From NCBI GenBank assembly GCA_029974035.1, contig JARKQG010000030.1, positions 1 through 64,000 on the forward strand: a stretch of 64,000 bases of DNA, read 5' to 3'. Under the pieces are notes generated by a model, which saw only the letters and a program-made list of their open reading frames with translations, was not told the DNA's origin and did not search any database. Below, piece after piece: positions 34,682 through 42,871 of the stretch. Both the position numbers and the translations under genes were made by a program. Numbering within the stretch: the first letter of the stretch is position 1; every line of letters begins with the position of its first letter. Source of the stretch: Eubacteriales bacterium (GTDB lineage Bacteria > Bacillota_A > Clostridia > Christensenellales > Aristaeellaceae).

Positions 34682-35230
34682 ATGGGCACACAGTGGATTA
34701 CGGACCTTTCCCGGTCCGCGAAGGGGCTGAAGAACACCCGCGCGATGGTCGCCTGCGCGATGCTGCTGGCGGTCGAGGTGGTGCTGAACGCGGTCGTCTA
34801 CCTGCCGATCGGCGATTTTCTCAGGATCTCCTTCGGCTATCTGGCCGTCGCCGCCTGCGGCTATCTGTACGGCCCGTCCCCGGCGATGCTGGTGGCGGCG
34901 CTTTCGGACGTGATCGTGTTCATGATCCATCCTTCCGGCGCGTTCTTCCCCGGGTTCACCCTCAACGCGGCGCTGGGCGGGCTGGTGTACGGACTCGCCT
35001 TCTACGGGCAGAGCGAAGTAAAGTGGCCGCGGGTGCTGGCGGCCCAGGGAATTATCGCGGTGGGCCTGCACATCGCGCTGAATACGCTTTGGCTGAGCCT
35101 TTTGCTGGGAAAGGGATACCTGGCGCTCTTGCCGCTGCGCGCGCTGAAAAACGCGGTCCAGTATCCAATCGACGCCGCGCTTCTGTATTTCCTATTGACG
35201 GTGCTGCGCCGCCAATTCCGGAGGGCATAG
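34682..35230 (+). CDS. ECF transporter S component, folate (FolT)-like
   Basis: 182 residues with five to six membrane helices. After an N-terminal TRAMVACAMLLAVEVVL helix come FLRISFGYLAVAACGYLYGP, DVIVFMIHPSGAFFPGFTLN and AALGGLVYGLAFYG, the pattern of the folate-family S component. S components bind the vitamin and join a shared EcfA-EcfT energising module, which is not in this window. Folate is the likely ligand but the assignment rests on motif pattern. ATG at 34682 with AAGGGGG upstream. Confidence 0.82.
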   Translation: MGTQWITDLSRSAKGLKNTRAMVACAMLLAVEVVLNAVVYLPIGDFLRISFGYLAVAACGYLYGPSPAMLVAALSDVIVFMIHPSGAFFPGFTLNAALGGLVYGLAFYGQSEVKWPRVLAAQGIIAVGLHIALNTLWLSLLLGKGYLALLPLRALKNAVQYPIDAALLYFLLTVLRRQFRRA

Positions 35231-35259
35231 GCATACCCGTCCCTGCATCCTCATACCAT
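35231..35259 (+). promoter_or_regulatory. candidate SigE-type promoter for spoIVA
   Basis: GCATACC (35231-35237) and CATACCAT (35252-35259), about 14 bases apart, match the mother-cell SigE pattern (ATA core at -35, CATACAnT at -10) with one mismatch at -10. It lies ~60 bases before spoIVA, a SigE gene in Bacillus. No SigA promoter is visible. A small CCATGC hairpin (35256-35274) overlaps the -10. Confidence 0.45.
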
Positions 35260-35320
35260 GCATCGATGGCATGGGTGATCGGCGTACGCCGTCTGGCGCG
35301 CCCGGCAAGGAGGATGTGTC

Positions 35321-36796
35321 ATGGAGACGAATCTGTATCGGGACATTGCCGGAAGATGCAACGGCGATATCTACATCGGCGTGGTCGGGCCGGTGCGCAC
35401 CGGCAAGTCGACCTTCATCAAGCGGTTCATGGATCTGATCGTGCTCCCAGGCATCGAGGACGAAAACCGCCGCGCGCGCGCGGTGGACGAAATGCCTCAA
35501 AGCGGCGCGGGCAGGACCATCATGACCACGCAGCCCAACTTTGTGCCGGATGAGGCCGTTACGGTGCGCCTGAAGGACAACGCCACGGTGCGGGTGCGGC
35601 TGGTGGACTGCGTGGGCTACCTGATCCGGGGCGTGCTGGGCCTGGAGGAGGGGGAGGGCGCGCGGATGGTGCGCACCCCGTGGTTCGACCACGACATCCC
35701 CTTTGAGCGCGCCGCGGGGCTGGGCACCCGCAAGGTGATCCAGGACCACGCCACACTGGGCGTGGTGGTGACCACCGACGGCTCCATCCTGGATCTGCCG
35801 CGCACCGCCTATGTGGAGGCGGAGGAGCGGGTGGTGAAGGAGCTGAAGGCGCTGGGCAAGCCCTTTGTGGTGCTGGTAAACTCCACCCGACCCGCGGACG
35901 CCGAAGCGCAGTCGCTGCGCGCCTCGCTGGAAGAGAAGTACGATGTGCCCGCCGTCGCCGCCGACGCCGGCGCCATGACCGAAGATGACATAAACGCCCT
36001 GATGGAGAAGCTGCTCTTCGAATTCCCGCTGGCCGAGGCGCGCCTTGCGATGCCCGAGTGGATGACCGCGCTGCCGGACGACCACTACCTGGTCCAGTCC
36101 ATCGTGGCGTCGGCGGCCGGCGCGGCCAAGGATATGAAGCGCGTCCGGGACCACGAGGCGCTTCGGGAGGCCTTTCGCCAGAACGAGTTTATCGAGGCCG
36201 CCGTCTCCGAGGGCATCCGCCTGGGCGAGGGCGCGCTGGCCTACCGCCTCCTGCCGCAGGAGGGACTGTTTTATCGGGTGCTCAGCGAGGCCAGCGGCAC
36301 CCAGGTGACCGGCGAGGAGCACCTGCTCAAACTGATGACCGAACTGGTCACCGCCAAGCGCGAATACGACCGGGTGGCCCAGGCGCTGGCGAGCGTCCGG
36401 GATACGGGCTATGGGCTGGTGGCGCCGGAGATGAACGAGCTGAAGCTGGAACAGCCCGAGATTGTGCGCCAGGGCGGCGCCTTTGGCGTGAAGCTTCGGG
36501 CCAGCGCGCCGTCGCTGCACATGATCCGCGTGGACATCAACACCGAAGTCAGCCCCACGGTGGGCAGCGAGGTCCAGTCGGAGGAACTGGTCAACTACCT
36601 GCTCAGCGGGTTTGAGAGCGACCCGGCCAGCCTGTGGGAGAGCAACCTCTTCGGCAAGTCGCTGGGCGAGCTGGTGCGGGAGGGCCTCTCCTCGAAGCTT
36701 ACGCGGATGCCGGAAAACGTGCGCGACAAATTGCAGGATACGCTGGGGAAGATCATCAACGAGGGCAGCGGCGGCATGATCTGCATTCTGCTCTAG
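35321..36796 (+). CDS. spoIVA: stage IV sporulation protein A
   Basis: 491 residues, full length. The N-terminal TRAFAC-type NTPase has Walker A GVVGPVRTGKSTFIKRF (near residue 23), TIMTTQPNFVPDEAV and VDCVGYLIRGVLG. The middle and C-terminal regions mediate assembly, ending in the conserved SGGMICILL tail. SpoIVA hydrolyses ATP to polymerise on the forespore outer membrane and forms the basement layer of the coat. AAGGAGG precedes the ATG. Its presence is the strongest sporulation marker in the window. Confidence 0.98.
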   Translation: METNLYRDIAGRCNGDIYIGVVGPVRTGKSTFIKRFMDLIVLPGIEDENRRARAVDEMPQSGAGRTIMTTQPNFVPDEAVTVRLKDNATVRVRLVDCVGYLIRGVLGLEEGEGARMVRTPWFDHDIPFERAAGLGTRKVIQDHATLGVVVTTDGSILDLPRTAYVEAEERVVKELKALGKPFVVLVNSTRPADAEAQSLRASLEEKYDVPAVAADAGAMTEDDINALMEKLLFEFPLAEARLAMPEWMTALPDDHYLVQSIVASAAGAAKDMKRVRDHEALREAFRQNEFIEAAVSEGIRLGEGALAYRLLPQEGLFYRVLSEASGTQVTGEEHLLKLMTELVTAKREYDRVAQALASVRDTGYGLVAPEMNELKLEQPEIVRQGGAFGVKLRASAPSLHMIRVDINTEVSPTVGSEVQSEELVNYLLSGFESDPASLWESNLFGKSLGELVREGLSSKLTRMPENVRDKLQDTLGKIINEGSGGMICILL

Positions 36797-36820
36797 CGCC
36801 GGACGCGCCGCCCGACAAGA

Positions 36821-36850
36821 GCGCCGGGAGGGCCGCTATCCTCCCGGCGC
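36821..36850 (+). terminator. hairpin after spoIVA
   Basis: 11-bp perfect stem (36821-36831 GCGCCGGGAGG with 36840-36850), 8-base loop; no T-run, only TTCAATTT 3 bases later. Confidence 0.6.
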
Positions 36851-36902
36851 GGGTTCAATTTCTCCGCCCGATGCGCTCCCGCGCGGCCCGAAATGGCCGC
36901 GC

Positions 36903-36931
36903 TTGCAATTTCGATGCTTCTGGTATATAAT
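36903..36931 (+). promoter_or_regulatory. promoter for darA-holB-ricT
   Basis: TTGCAA (36903-36908), 17-base spacer, TATAAT (36926-36931). Confidence 0.75.
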
Positions 36932-36970
36932 TGACACACGAAAAGATGAAGAAAAGGAGGCGAAGACACG

Positions 36971-37300
36971 ATGAAGCTGATCATTGCCATCGTACAGGAC
37001 GAGGACGCCGGAAGGCTCGTCAGCTCGCTGATGAACGAGGGATATGGCGTCACGAAACTCGCCACGACGGGCGGTTTTCTGAGGGCGGGCAATACGACGC
37101 TTCTGATTGGCGTCGAGGAGGACAAGTACGAAGGCGCCATGAAGATCGTCGAACACGTCTGCAAGAGCCGCAAGCAGGTTGCCACCGCGCCTTCGCCGAT
37201 GGCGGGCGCCGCGGGCGTCTATGTGCCTTATCCGATCGAGGTCATGGTCGGCGGAGCGACCATCTTCGTCATGAATGTGGAGCAGTTCATCAAGATCTGA
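36971..37300 (+). CDS. darA: cyclic-di-AMP receptor DarA (PII-like)
   Basis: 109 residues, the usual length of DarA/YaaQ. The PII-like fold shows MKLIIAIVQDEDAGRLVSSL, TKLATTGGFLRAGNTTLLIG, where GGFLRxGNTT is the c-di-AMP-binding signature, and a C-terminal IEVMVGGATIFVMNVEQF. It senses c-di-AMP in the cytoplasm; its output is poorly understood. AAAGGAGG lies 9 bases before the ATG. The order darA-holB-ricT matches Bacillus yaaQ-(yaaR)-holB-yaaT, without tmk and yaaR. Confidence 0.95.
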   Translation: MKLIIAIVQDEDAGRLVSSLMNEGYGVTKLATTGGFLRAGNTTLLIGVEEDKYEGAMKIVEHVCKSRKQVATAPSPMAGAAGVYVPYPIEVMVGGATIFVMNVEQFIKI

Positions 37301-37305
37301 CCGCG

Positions 37306-38271
37306 ATGAACACGATTTCGTTCGATCAATTTGTCGGCCTTGACGGTCTCGTGCGCCGCCTCGGCGCCGAATTTGGCGAAAACCGGTACGTGCACGCCTA
37401 TCTCTTTTCCGGCCCGGCCGGGACGGGGAAGCGCGCCGCGGCGGAAATCTGCGCCCGGGCAGTCCATTGCGCGGGCGAGCCCAGGCCCTGCGGCAAGTGT
37501 CCGTCCTGCCAGCGGATGCTGGCCGGCACCCATCCGGATCACACCGCCATCGGTGCTTCCGGGCGCTCCATCGGCGTGGACGAGGTTCGGGAACTGATCC
37601 GCCGCGTTTCGGTCAAGCCCTTTGAGGGCGGCCGCCACACCGTGGTGATTGACGATGCCGAAAAGCTGACGCCCCAGGCGCAGAACGCGCTGCTCAAGAC
37701 GCTCGAAACGCCGCCGGGCGGCGCGGTGTTTTTTCTTTTGACCTCGTCGCCCGCGCGGATGCTGCCCACCATCGTCTCCCGGTGCAGGCAGGCGCGCTTT
37801 CATCCGGTTTCCGCCGCCCAGGCGGAGCAGGCGCTGATTGCGGGCGGTGCGCCGCAGGTCCGTGCGCGGCTTGCCGCCGTGGCCTCGGGCGGCTGCATCG
37901 GACGCGCCTGGGAGCAGCTTCAGGACGAGGGCTATTGGGCTGCGCGCGATCGCGTGATTCAGTCGCTCAAGGCGCTGAAGGGGCCTTCCTCGGTGGCGGA
38001 GGCCGCCGCCAGGCTGGCGCAGGACAGGGACGGCGCACAGCAGACGCTGGAGATTTTGGAATCCCTGGCCCGGGATGTGATCCGCGCCGAGTGTGCCCCG
38101 GCGCCCGGACAGCGGGAACTGAACCCGGAGGATCTCGCCGTGGACGGCGAGGCGCTCCTCATGGGCGTCCTTAGCGCCCGTCAGAAACTAAACGCGAACG
38201 TTTCGTGGCAGACTGTACTGGAAATGATGTATTTTGACAGCCTGAGAGGATCGATACCATGGCAACAGTGA
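37306..38271 (+). CDS. holB: DNA polymerase III subunit delta'
   Basis: 321 residues. The clamp-loader AAA+ module has FSGPAGTGKRAAAE (Walker A variant), a zinc module in CAGEPRPCGKCPSC, GVDEVRELIRRVSVKP, VVIDDAEKLTPQAQNALLKT and the sensor-like FLLTSSPARMLPTIVSRC. It is a stator subunit of the clamp loader. The ATG at 37306 is 5 bases after the darA stop with no strong ribosome-binding site, so it is probably coupled. The end overlaps ricT by 13 bases. Confidence 0.95.
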   Translation: MNTISFDQFVGLDGLVRRLGAEFGENRYVHAYLFSGPAGTGKRAAAEICARAVHCAGEPRPCGKCPSCQRMLAGTHPDHTAIGASGRSIGVDEVRELIRRVSVKPFEGGRHTVVIDDAEKLTPQAQNALLKTLETPPGGAVFFLLTSSPARMLPTIVSRCRQARFHPVSAAQAEQALIAGGAPQVRARLAAVASGGCIGRAWEQLQDEGYWAARDRVIQSLKALKGPSSVAEAAARLAQDRDGAQQTLEILESLARDVIRAECAPAPGQRELNPEDLAVDGEALLMGVLSARQKLNANVSWQTVLEMMYFDSLRGSIPWQQ

Positions 38272-39395
38272 TTGGAATCCGCTTCAAAAAAGCGGGCAAG
38301 GTATATTATTTTGATCCCGGCGAGGTATGGCCCAACCCCGGCGACTACGCGGTGGTGGAAACCTCCCGCGGCGTGGAACTGGGCGAGGTGGTGACCGGGG
38401 CCCGGGAGGTGGACGACAAGCAGATCGTCGCTCCGCTGAAAAAGGTGCTGCGCATGGCGGTGGAAGAGGACATCCGCCGCACCGAGGCCAACGCCCTCAA
38501 GGAGAAGGAAGCGCTGCGCATTTGCCAGGATCGCGTCGCCCACTACAAGCTGGAGATGAAGCTGGTCGACGTGGAATACACCTTCGAGGGCAACAAGATC
38601 ATCTTCTACTTTACCGCCAATGGACGGGTGGACTTCCGCGAGTTGGTCAAGGACTTGGCGGGCGTGTTCAAAATGCGCATCGAGCTCCGGCAGATCGGCG
38701 TGCGCGACGAGGCCAAGATGCTGGGCGGCCTGGGTTCCTGCGGAAGGCCCATCTGCTGCGGCACGTTTTTGGGCGATTTCCAGCCCGTTTCGATCAAGAT
38801 GGCCAAGGAGCAGAACCTGTCGCTCAACCCGACGAAGATTTCCGGGCAGTGCGGTCGGCTCATGTGCTGCCTGAAGTACGAGCAGGACTACTATGAGTCC
38901 ACCCTCAAGAAGCTGCCCAAGGTGGGGCGCGAGTGCGTCACGCCAGACGGTGTGGGCGTCATCAGCGAGATCAACGTCATCCGCGAAAAGGTGCGCGTGC
39001 GCATGCGGACCGATGAGGGCTTTGAGGTGCGGGAATATCCTCTCGATCAGGTGCAAAAACCCGTGCACACGGCGCAGCACGCCCCCGGCCAGCCCGTGCA
39101 GCTGACCGCGGAGGAGATTGCCGCCCGCCAGGACGCCCGCGCGCAGCGAAGCCGCGGCCGGGGCAAGGAAGCGCCCAAGGACAAGGAAGGCGCGCCCGAG
39201 GCCGAAAAGAAGGAAAAGCCCCGCCGCCGCATCCTGCACCCCAAGGGACCCAAGCAGATGAACACCGACCAGTACTTCGACAGGATGTCGGAAGAGAAAA
39301 AGACCCACGACACCACCGGTGCGGCGGCGCCTCAGCGGCACTTCCACGCCCACAAGGCCGAAAAAAAGGCGGAAAACGAACAAAAGTCCGAATAA
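38259..39395 (+). CDS. ricT: RicT (YaaT)-like PSP1-domain protein of the Y-complex
   Basis: 378 residues. The PSP1 C-terminal-type domain (VWPNPGDYAVVETSRGVELG; FYFTANGRVDFRELVKDLA) is followed by cysteine motifs GSCGRPICCGTF and GQCGRLMCCLKYEQ that ligate Fe-S clusters in Bacillus. RicT works with YmcA and YlbF to control RNase Y, mRNA maturation and development. The C-terminal ~110 residues are a charged, Lys/Ala-rich tail that is probably disordered. A YlbF-like partner is at 59.2 kb. Confidence 0.95.
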   Translation: MATVIGIRFKKAGKVYYFDPGEVWPNPGDYAVVETSRGVELGEVVTGAREVDDKQIVAPLKKVLRMAVEEDIRRTEANALKEKEALRICQDRVAHYKLEMKLVDVEYTFEGNKIIFYFTANGRVDFRELVKDLAGVFKMRIELRQIGVRDEAKMLGGLGSCGRPICCGTFLGDFQPVSIKMAKEQNLSLNPTKISGQCGRLMCCLKYEQDYYESTLKKLPKVGRECVTPDGVGVISEINVIREKVRVRMRTDEGFEVREYPLDQVQKPVHTAQHAPGQPVQLTAEEIAARQDARAQRSRGRGKEAPKDKEGAPEAEKKEKPRRRILHPKGPKQMNTDQYFDRMSEEKKTHDTTGAAAPQRHFHAHKAEKKAENEQKSE

Positions 39396-39411
39396 AATTT
39401 TATTCCGGGCC

Positions 39412-39440
39412 TTGCGTTGCGTCCACGGCTGTGCTATAAT
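39412..39440 (+). promoter_or_regulatory. promoter for the zinc-ribbon gene
   Basis: TTGCGT (39412-39417), 17-base spacer, TATAAT (39435-39440). Confidence 0.75.
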
Positions 39441-39445
39441 ACATA

Positions 39446-39562
39446 TTAGCCCAGAATGAATACCTTGTCAGTCCCGTATCCCTCCGGTGGTAGCTCTGCC
39501 GATGACAGGACTCGGAGAATCAGGGAAGGTCATCGAAGGGCAAAATTTAGGAGGGTTCTTTC
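39446..39562 (+). promoter_or_regulatory. structured 5' leader of the zinc-ribbon gene
   Basis: About 115 bases of untranslated leader. It contains AGTCC (39470-39474) complementary to GGACT (39508-39512), CTCCG (39482-39486) to CGGAG (39513-39517), which together would form a pseudoknot, and ACCTT (39462-39466) to AAGGT (39526-39530). No T-box or known riboswitch motif is recognisable. Confidence 0.35.
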
Positions 39563-39856
39563 ATGTTCCAGGACAAAACCTTGACTTGCCGTGAGTGCGG
39601 CGCGGAGTTCGTTTTCACCGCTTCTGAGCAGCAGTTCTACGCTGACAAAGGCTTCCAGAACGAGCCTGGCCGTTGCCCCGCTTGCCGAGCCAATCGTCGT
39701 CAGTCCAACGGCGGCGCCCGTGGCGGCGATCGTCCGATGTACGATGTGGTGTGCGATGGCTGTGGCCGTCCCACCCAGGTGCCGTTCCAGCCGCGCGGTG
39801 ATCGTCCGGTCTACTGCCGCGATTGCTTCGAGCAGCAGCGCCAGAGCCGTTATTAA
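39563..39856 (+). CDS. zinc-ribbon domain protein (zf-trcl plus CxxC-x17-CxxC)
   Basis: 97 residues with two zinc-binding modules. The first has LTCRECGAEFVFTASEQQFY followed by ADKGFQNEPGRCPACRANRR (zf-trcl type). The second is VVCDGCGRPTQVPF to VYCRDCFEQQR with exactly 17 residues between the CxxC pairs. Function unknown; small proteins like this are widespread in Clostridia and may bind nucleic acid. Its codons favour CGT and other optimal-looking choices more than its neighbours, with TAGGAGG before the ATG, a clear promoter and a strong terminator, so it looks highly expressed. Confidence 0.88.
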   Translation: MFQDKTLTCRECGAEFVFTASEQQFYADKGFQNEPGRCPACRANRRQSNGGARGGDRPMYDVVCDGCGRPTQVPFQPRGDRPVYCRDCFEQQRQSRY

Positions 39857-39873
39857 TCCGTAAACGACATGCG

Positions 39874-39908
39874 GAGCAGCGCAGCCGAATGGTTGCGCTG
39901 CTCTTTTA
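39874..39908 (+). terminator. terminator after the zinc-ribbon gene
   Basis: 13-bp stem with one G-U pair (39874-39886 with 39891-39903), GAAT loop, then TTTTA. Confidence 0.88.
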
Positions 39909-39929
39909 CAGAAGGCGAAGGATTCCGAT

Positions 39930-40643
39930 ATGTACGGCGTTTGGATCAATGCCGCTGCGGTTCTCGTCGGCGGTTTGGTTGGACTTTTGCTCAGGGGCGG
40001 CATTTCCGCAAGGTTTCGCAGCATCGTCAGCCAGGGACTGGCGCTGTGCGTGCTTCTGATCGGCATTCAGAACGCGGTCAAGACGGCCGACATGATGTGC
40101 GTCATCGTTTCCGTGGTGCTTGGCGCGCTGTTTGGCGAGGCGCTGAAGATTGATAAGCGGCTGGACCGCGTCGGCGAGTTGGCGCAGCAAAAATTTGCGG
40201 GGACGGGGGACGGCCGCTTTTCCGAGGGCTTTGTGACGGCGACGCTCCTCTACTGCGTGGGCGCGATGGCGGTGGTCGGCTCGCTCCAGGCGGGCCTCGC
40301 GGGCGACGGTTCCACGCTTCTGGCAAAGTCCGCGCTGGACGGCGTATCGTCGGTGATCTTTGCCTCCGCGATGGGCCCGGGCGTCATTTTGTCGATCGTG
40401 CCGCTGACGGTGTACCAGGGGAGCATCGCGCTGGCCGCCAACGTGGTGGGGCCGGCGCTCTCCGACGCGGTCATCAACGAGATGAGCGCGGTGGGGGGCC
40501 TGCTCATCATCGCGCTGGCGCTGAACATGTTGGAAGCCACAAAAACCCGCGTGCGGGTGGCCAACCTGCTGCCGGCCATCTTTCTGCCGATTGCCTATCT
40601 GCCGCTGTACCGGTTGCTGTCCGGCCTTTTCGCTGGGGGCTGA
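39930..40643 (+). CDS. DUF554 family membrane protein
   Basis: 237 residues, about seven membrane helices. The N-terminal GVWINAAAVLVGGLVGLLLR, the GALFGEALKIDKRLDRVGE loop and FVTATLLYCVGAMAVVGSLQ are typical of DUF554 (YdfK-like), along with ALDGVSSVIFASAMGPGV. The family is presumed to be a transporter of unknown substrate. The start is 22 bases after the preceding terminator with only a weak GAAGG site, and no promoter is obvious, so some transcription may read through. Confidence 0.88.
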   Translation: MYGVWINAAAVLVGGLVGLLLRGGISARFRSIVSQGLALCVLLIGIQNAVKTADMMCVIVSVVLGALFGEALKIDKRLDRVGELAQQKFAGTGDGRFSEGFVTATLLYCVGAMAVVGSLQAGLAGDGSTLLAKSALDGVSSVIFASAMGPGVILSIVPLTVYQGSIALAANVVGPALSDAVINEMSAVGGLLIIALALNMLEATKTRVRVANLLPAIFLPIAYLPLYRLLSGLFAGG

Positions 40644-40679
40644 CCGCGGAGGGCGCTCTCTGGAAATGATTCCCGTTTG

Positions 40680-40713
40680 AAACGGCCGGCCATAGGGTGG
40701 GCCGCTTCTTTTG
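40680..40713 (+). terminator. possible terminator after DUF554
   Basis: An imperfect stem (AACGGCC near 40681-40687 with GGCCGCTT near 40700-40707, one bulge), then CTTTT. The remaining ~75 bases to the ctsR promoter show nothing I can interpret. Confidence 0.45.
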
Positions 40714-40783
40714 TCCGCCCGCATAGAATAAAGGACGGCGGTAGGGCGGGCGCCGCCGCTGTGTTAATATTGGCGCAAAACCC

Positions 40784-40830
40784 TTGCATTTCCCGGCGGA
40801 TCGGTTATAATATAGTCAAAGATGGTCAGA
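40784..40830 (+). promoter_or_regulatory. ctsR operon promoter with CtsR operator
   Basis: TTGCAT (40784-40789), 16-base spacer, TATAAT (40806-40811). Directly downstream, over the transcription start, AGTCAAA-GAT-GGTCAGA (40814-40830) matches the CtsR heptad direct repeat with its 3-base spacer, one mismatch. CtsR would repress its own operon until heat stress. Confidence 0.85.
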
Positions 40831-40845
40831 ATGCGAGGGGTATTT

Positions 40846-41328
40846 ATGGCTCAATTGAGCGATAACATAGAGCGGTTTATCAAGGAACTGATGGAGGAAG
40901 ACGCGCAGATCGACCTGCGCCGCAATGAGCTGGCCCAGCACTTTGGCTGCGCGCCGTCGCAGATCAACTACGTGCTGGCAACCCGCTTTTCCGTCGATCA
41001 CGGCTATATCATCGAAAGCCGGCGCGGCGGCGGGGGTTATGTGCGCATCGTCCGGATGAAGGCGCGAAGCGATCAGAGCCTTTTGAACCTTCTGCTGGAG
41101 CGGGTGGGCAACTCCATCACGGAGGAGGCCTCGCTGGCAATTATCGAACAGTTGTTTGAACGCCGGCTGGTAACCCGCAATGAGGCGATGCTGATGCGCG
41201 CCGCGGTAGAGCGCAACGCGCTGATGCTGCCCATCAGCGCGAAAGACGTATTGCGCGCGGCGGTGCTGCGCAACATGCTGGTTAGGGTTTTCCGGAACCT
41301 GGAGGAGGCGAGAAGCCATGATGTGTGA
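40846..41328 (+). CDS. ctsR: heat-shock repressor CtsR
   Basis: 160 residues. The N-terminal winged helix (LSDNIERFIKELMEEDAQID; LAQHFGCAPSQINYVLATRF) carries the glycine-rich wing SRRGGGGYVRI that binds the operator and senses heat. The C-terminal dimerisation domain follows. It represses the class III heat-shock genes. I use the ATG at 40846 with GAGGGG upstream, not 40822, which lies inside the operator. The operon ctsR-mcsA-mcsB-clpC is complete and in the usual order. Confidence 0.97.
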   Translation: MAQLSDNIERFIKELMEEDAQIDLRRNELAQHFGCAPSQINYVLATRFSVDHGYIIESRRGGGGYVRIVRMKARSDQSLLNLLLERVGNSITEEASLAIIEQLFERRLVTRNEAMLMRAAVERNALMLPISAKDVLRAAVLRNMLVRVFRNLEEARSHDV

Positions 41329-41842
41329 GGACTGCAACGAAAGGGATGCCACCATCCGTTTGACGACCATCGTAAACGGTGAAAAAGTAGAAAAGAACCT
41401 GTGTGCCGCCTGTATGGCCAAAATCAAGCAACAGTTTCCGACGCTGGAATTGTGGGGATTTGCCGGCCTTCTGTCCGGATTTCTCGACGCGGTGAAGACG
41501 GAAAAGCCGGACCCACTGCCGGAGATCACCTGCGAGCGGTGCCACACCACCTACGCGGGCTTTGTAAAGAGCGGGCTGATGGGCTGCGCGGATTGCTACA
41601 AGGCTTTCCGCGAGCCGCTGGAAGCGCTGCTCAAGGGCATCCACGGGCAGACGCGCCACACCGGCCGCGTGCCCGGTTCGCCGCCGGACGACGTGCCGCT
41701 GAAGCTGACCATCGACCGCCTAAAGCAGCAGCTTGCCCAGGCGATTGAAACCGAAGAATACGAAAAGGCCGCGGGCCTCCGGGATCAGATTCGCGCGCTG
41801 AACGCGCAGCTTGAAGCCCAGGCCGCGCCGAAGGAGGGATGA
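41318..41842 (+). CDS. mcsA: McsA, activator of protein-arginine kinase
   Basis: 174 residues. Zinc motifs: MCEDCNERDAT with LCAACMAKI, and ITCERCHTTYAGFVKSGLMG followed by CADCYKAF. The C-terminal UVR motif (LKQQLAQAIETEEYEKAAGL) is present. McsA binds and stimulates McsB and links it to ClpC. The first ATG at 41318 overlaps ctsR by 11 bases and has GAGGAGG upstream. Confidence 0.95.
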   Translation: MMCEDCNERDATIRLTTIVNGEKVEKNLCAACMAKIKQQFPTLELWGFAGLLSGFLDAVKTEKPDPLPEITCERCHTTYAGFVKSGLMGCADCYKAFREPLEALLKGIHGQTRHTGRVPGSPPDDVPLKLTIDRLKQQLAQAIETEEYEKAAGLRDQIRALNAQLEAQAAPKEG

Positions 41843-41845
41843 GGC

Positions 41846-42853
41846 ATGGGCAAATCGCCGGAGATGGACGTGGTGCTGTCCTGCCGCGTCCGGCTCGCCA
41901 GAAATTATGAGGACATTCCCTTTACCGCCACCATCACCCCCGAATGGGCCGGGGAAACCGTGCGGCGCGCGTGCCAGGCGGTTGAGGGCGGCAAAATCGG
42001 CACCTATGCCTGCCGGCTGATGAAGGACCTGAGCGGTGACGCCCGTTCCCAGATGGTGGAACATCACCTGATCAGCTACGATCTTTTGAAGTTTCCCGAG
42101 ATCTCGGCGGCGCTGATCCGGGACGACCGGTGCGTCAGCGTCATGGTCAACGAGGAGGATCACCTGCGGATCCAGGCGCTGCTGCCGGGACTGCAGCCGG
42201 AGGAGGCCGCGCGGCTCGCCTTTGAGGCGGACGACGCGCTGTCCACCGCCGGGGAGTACGCCTTTGACCCGCAGTTTGGCTATCTGACCAGCTGTCCCAC
42301 CAACACCGGCACCGGCATGCGGGCCTCCGCGATGCTGCACCTGCCGGCGCTGACCATCACCAACCGGATCAGCGCGGTCATTCAGGCGGTTTCCAAGCTG
42401 GGCCTGACGGTGCGCGGCCTGTACGGCGAGGGCAGCGACGCGAGAGGCTGCCTCTACCAACTGTCCAACCAGGTCACGCTGGGCCGGTCTGAAGAGGACA
42501 TCGTCAAGACGCTGGTGGTGGCCACGGCCCAGGTCGCGGCTCAGGAGCGCGCGGTGCGCAGCCAACTCCGGGAGCAGGACGCCATGGGGCTCTACGACCG
42601 GCTGATGCGCTCCATCGGTCTCATGGCCAACGCCCGGATGATGGGCGCGGTGGAGTTCATGCAGCGCTACTCCGACCTTCGCATGGCGGTCAGCATGGAG
42701 ATGGTGGCCGCAAAGCTCTCCGATGTGGACGGCATGATGATGGATCTGCAAAACGCATCCCTGAACATCGACGCACAACATGAAATGGACGATCGCGAGC
42801 GCGATATTCTCCGGGCGGACCGGCTGCGCGAGCGCATCAAGAACTTAAACTGA
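41846..42853 (+). CDS. mcsB: protein-arginine kinase McsB
   Basis: 335 residues of phosphagen-kinase fold: VVLSCRVRLARNYEDIPF at the start, VMVNEEDHLRIQ with the catalytic Glu, YLTSCPTNTGTGMRAS with the conserved Cys, and RGLYGEGSDARGCLYQLSNQ. McsB phosphorylates arginine on damaged proteins, which marks them for ClpC-ClpP. It follows mcsA by 3 bases. Confidence 0.97.
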   Translation: MGKSPEMDVVLSCRVRLARNYEDIPFTATITPEWAGETVRRACQAVEGGKIGTYACRLMKDLSGDARSQMVEHHLISYDLLKFPEISAALIRDDRCVSVMVNEEDHLRIQALLPGLQPEEAARLAFEADDALSTAGEYAFDPQFGYLTSCPTNTGTGMRASAMLHLPALTITNRISAVIQAVSKLGLTVRGLYGEGSDARGCLYQLSNQVTLGRSEEDIVKTLVVATAQVAAQERAVRSQLREQDAMGLYDRLMRSIGLMANARMMGAVEFMQRYSDLRMAVSMEMVAAKLSDVDGMMMDLQNASLNIDAQHEMDDRERDILRADRLRERIKNLN

Positions 42854-42871
42854 TCACGCATGGAGGTATCT

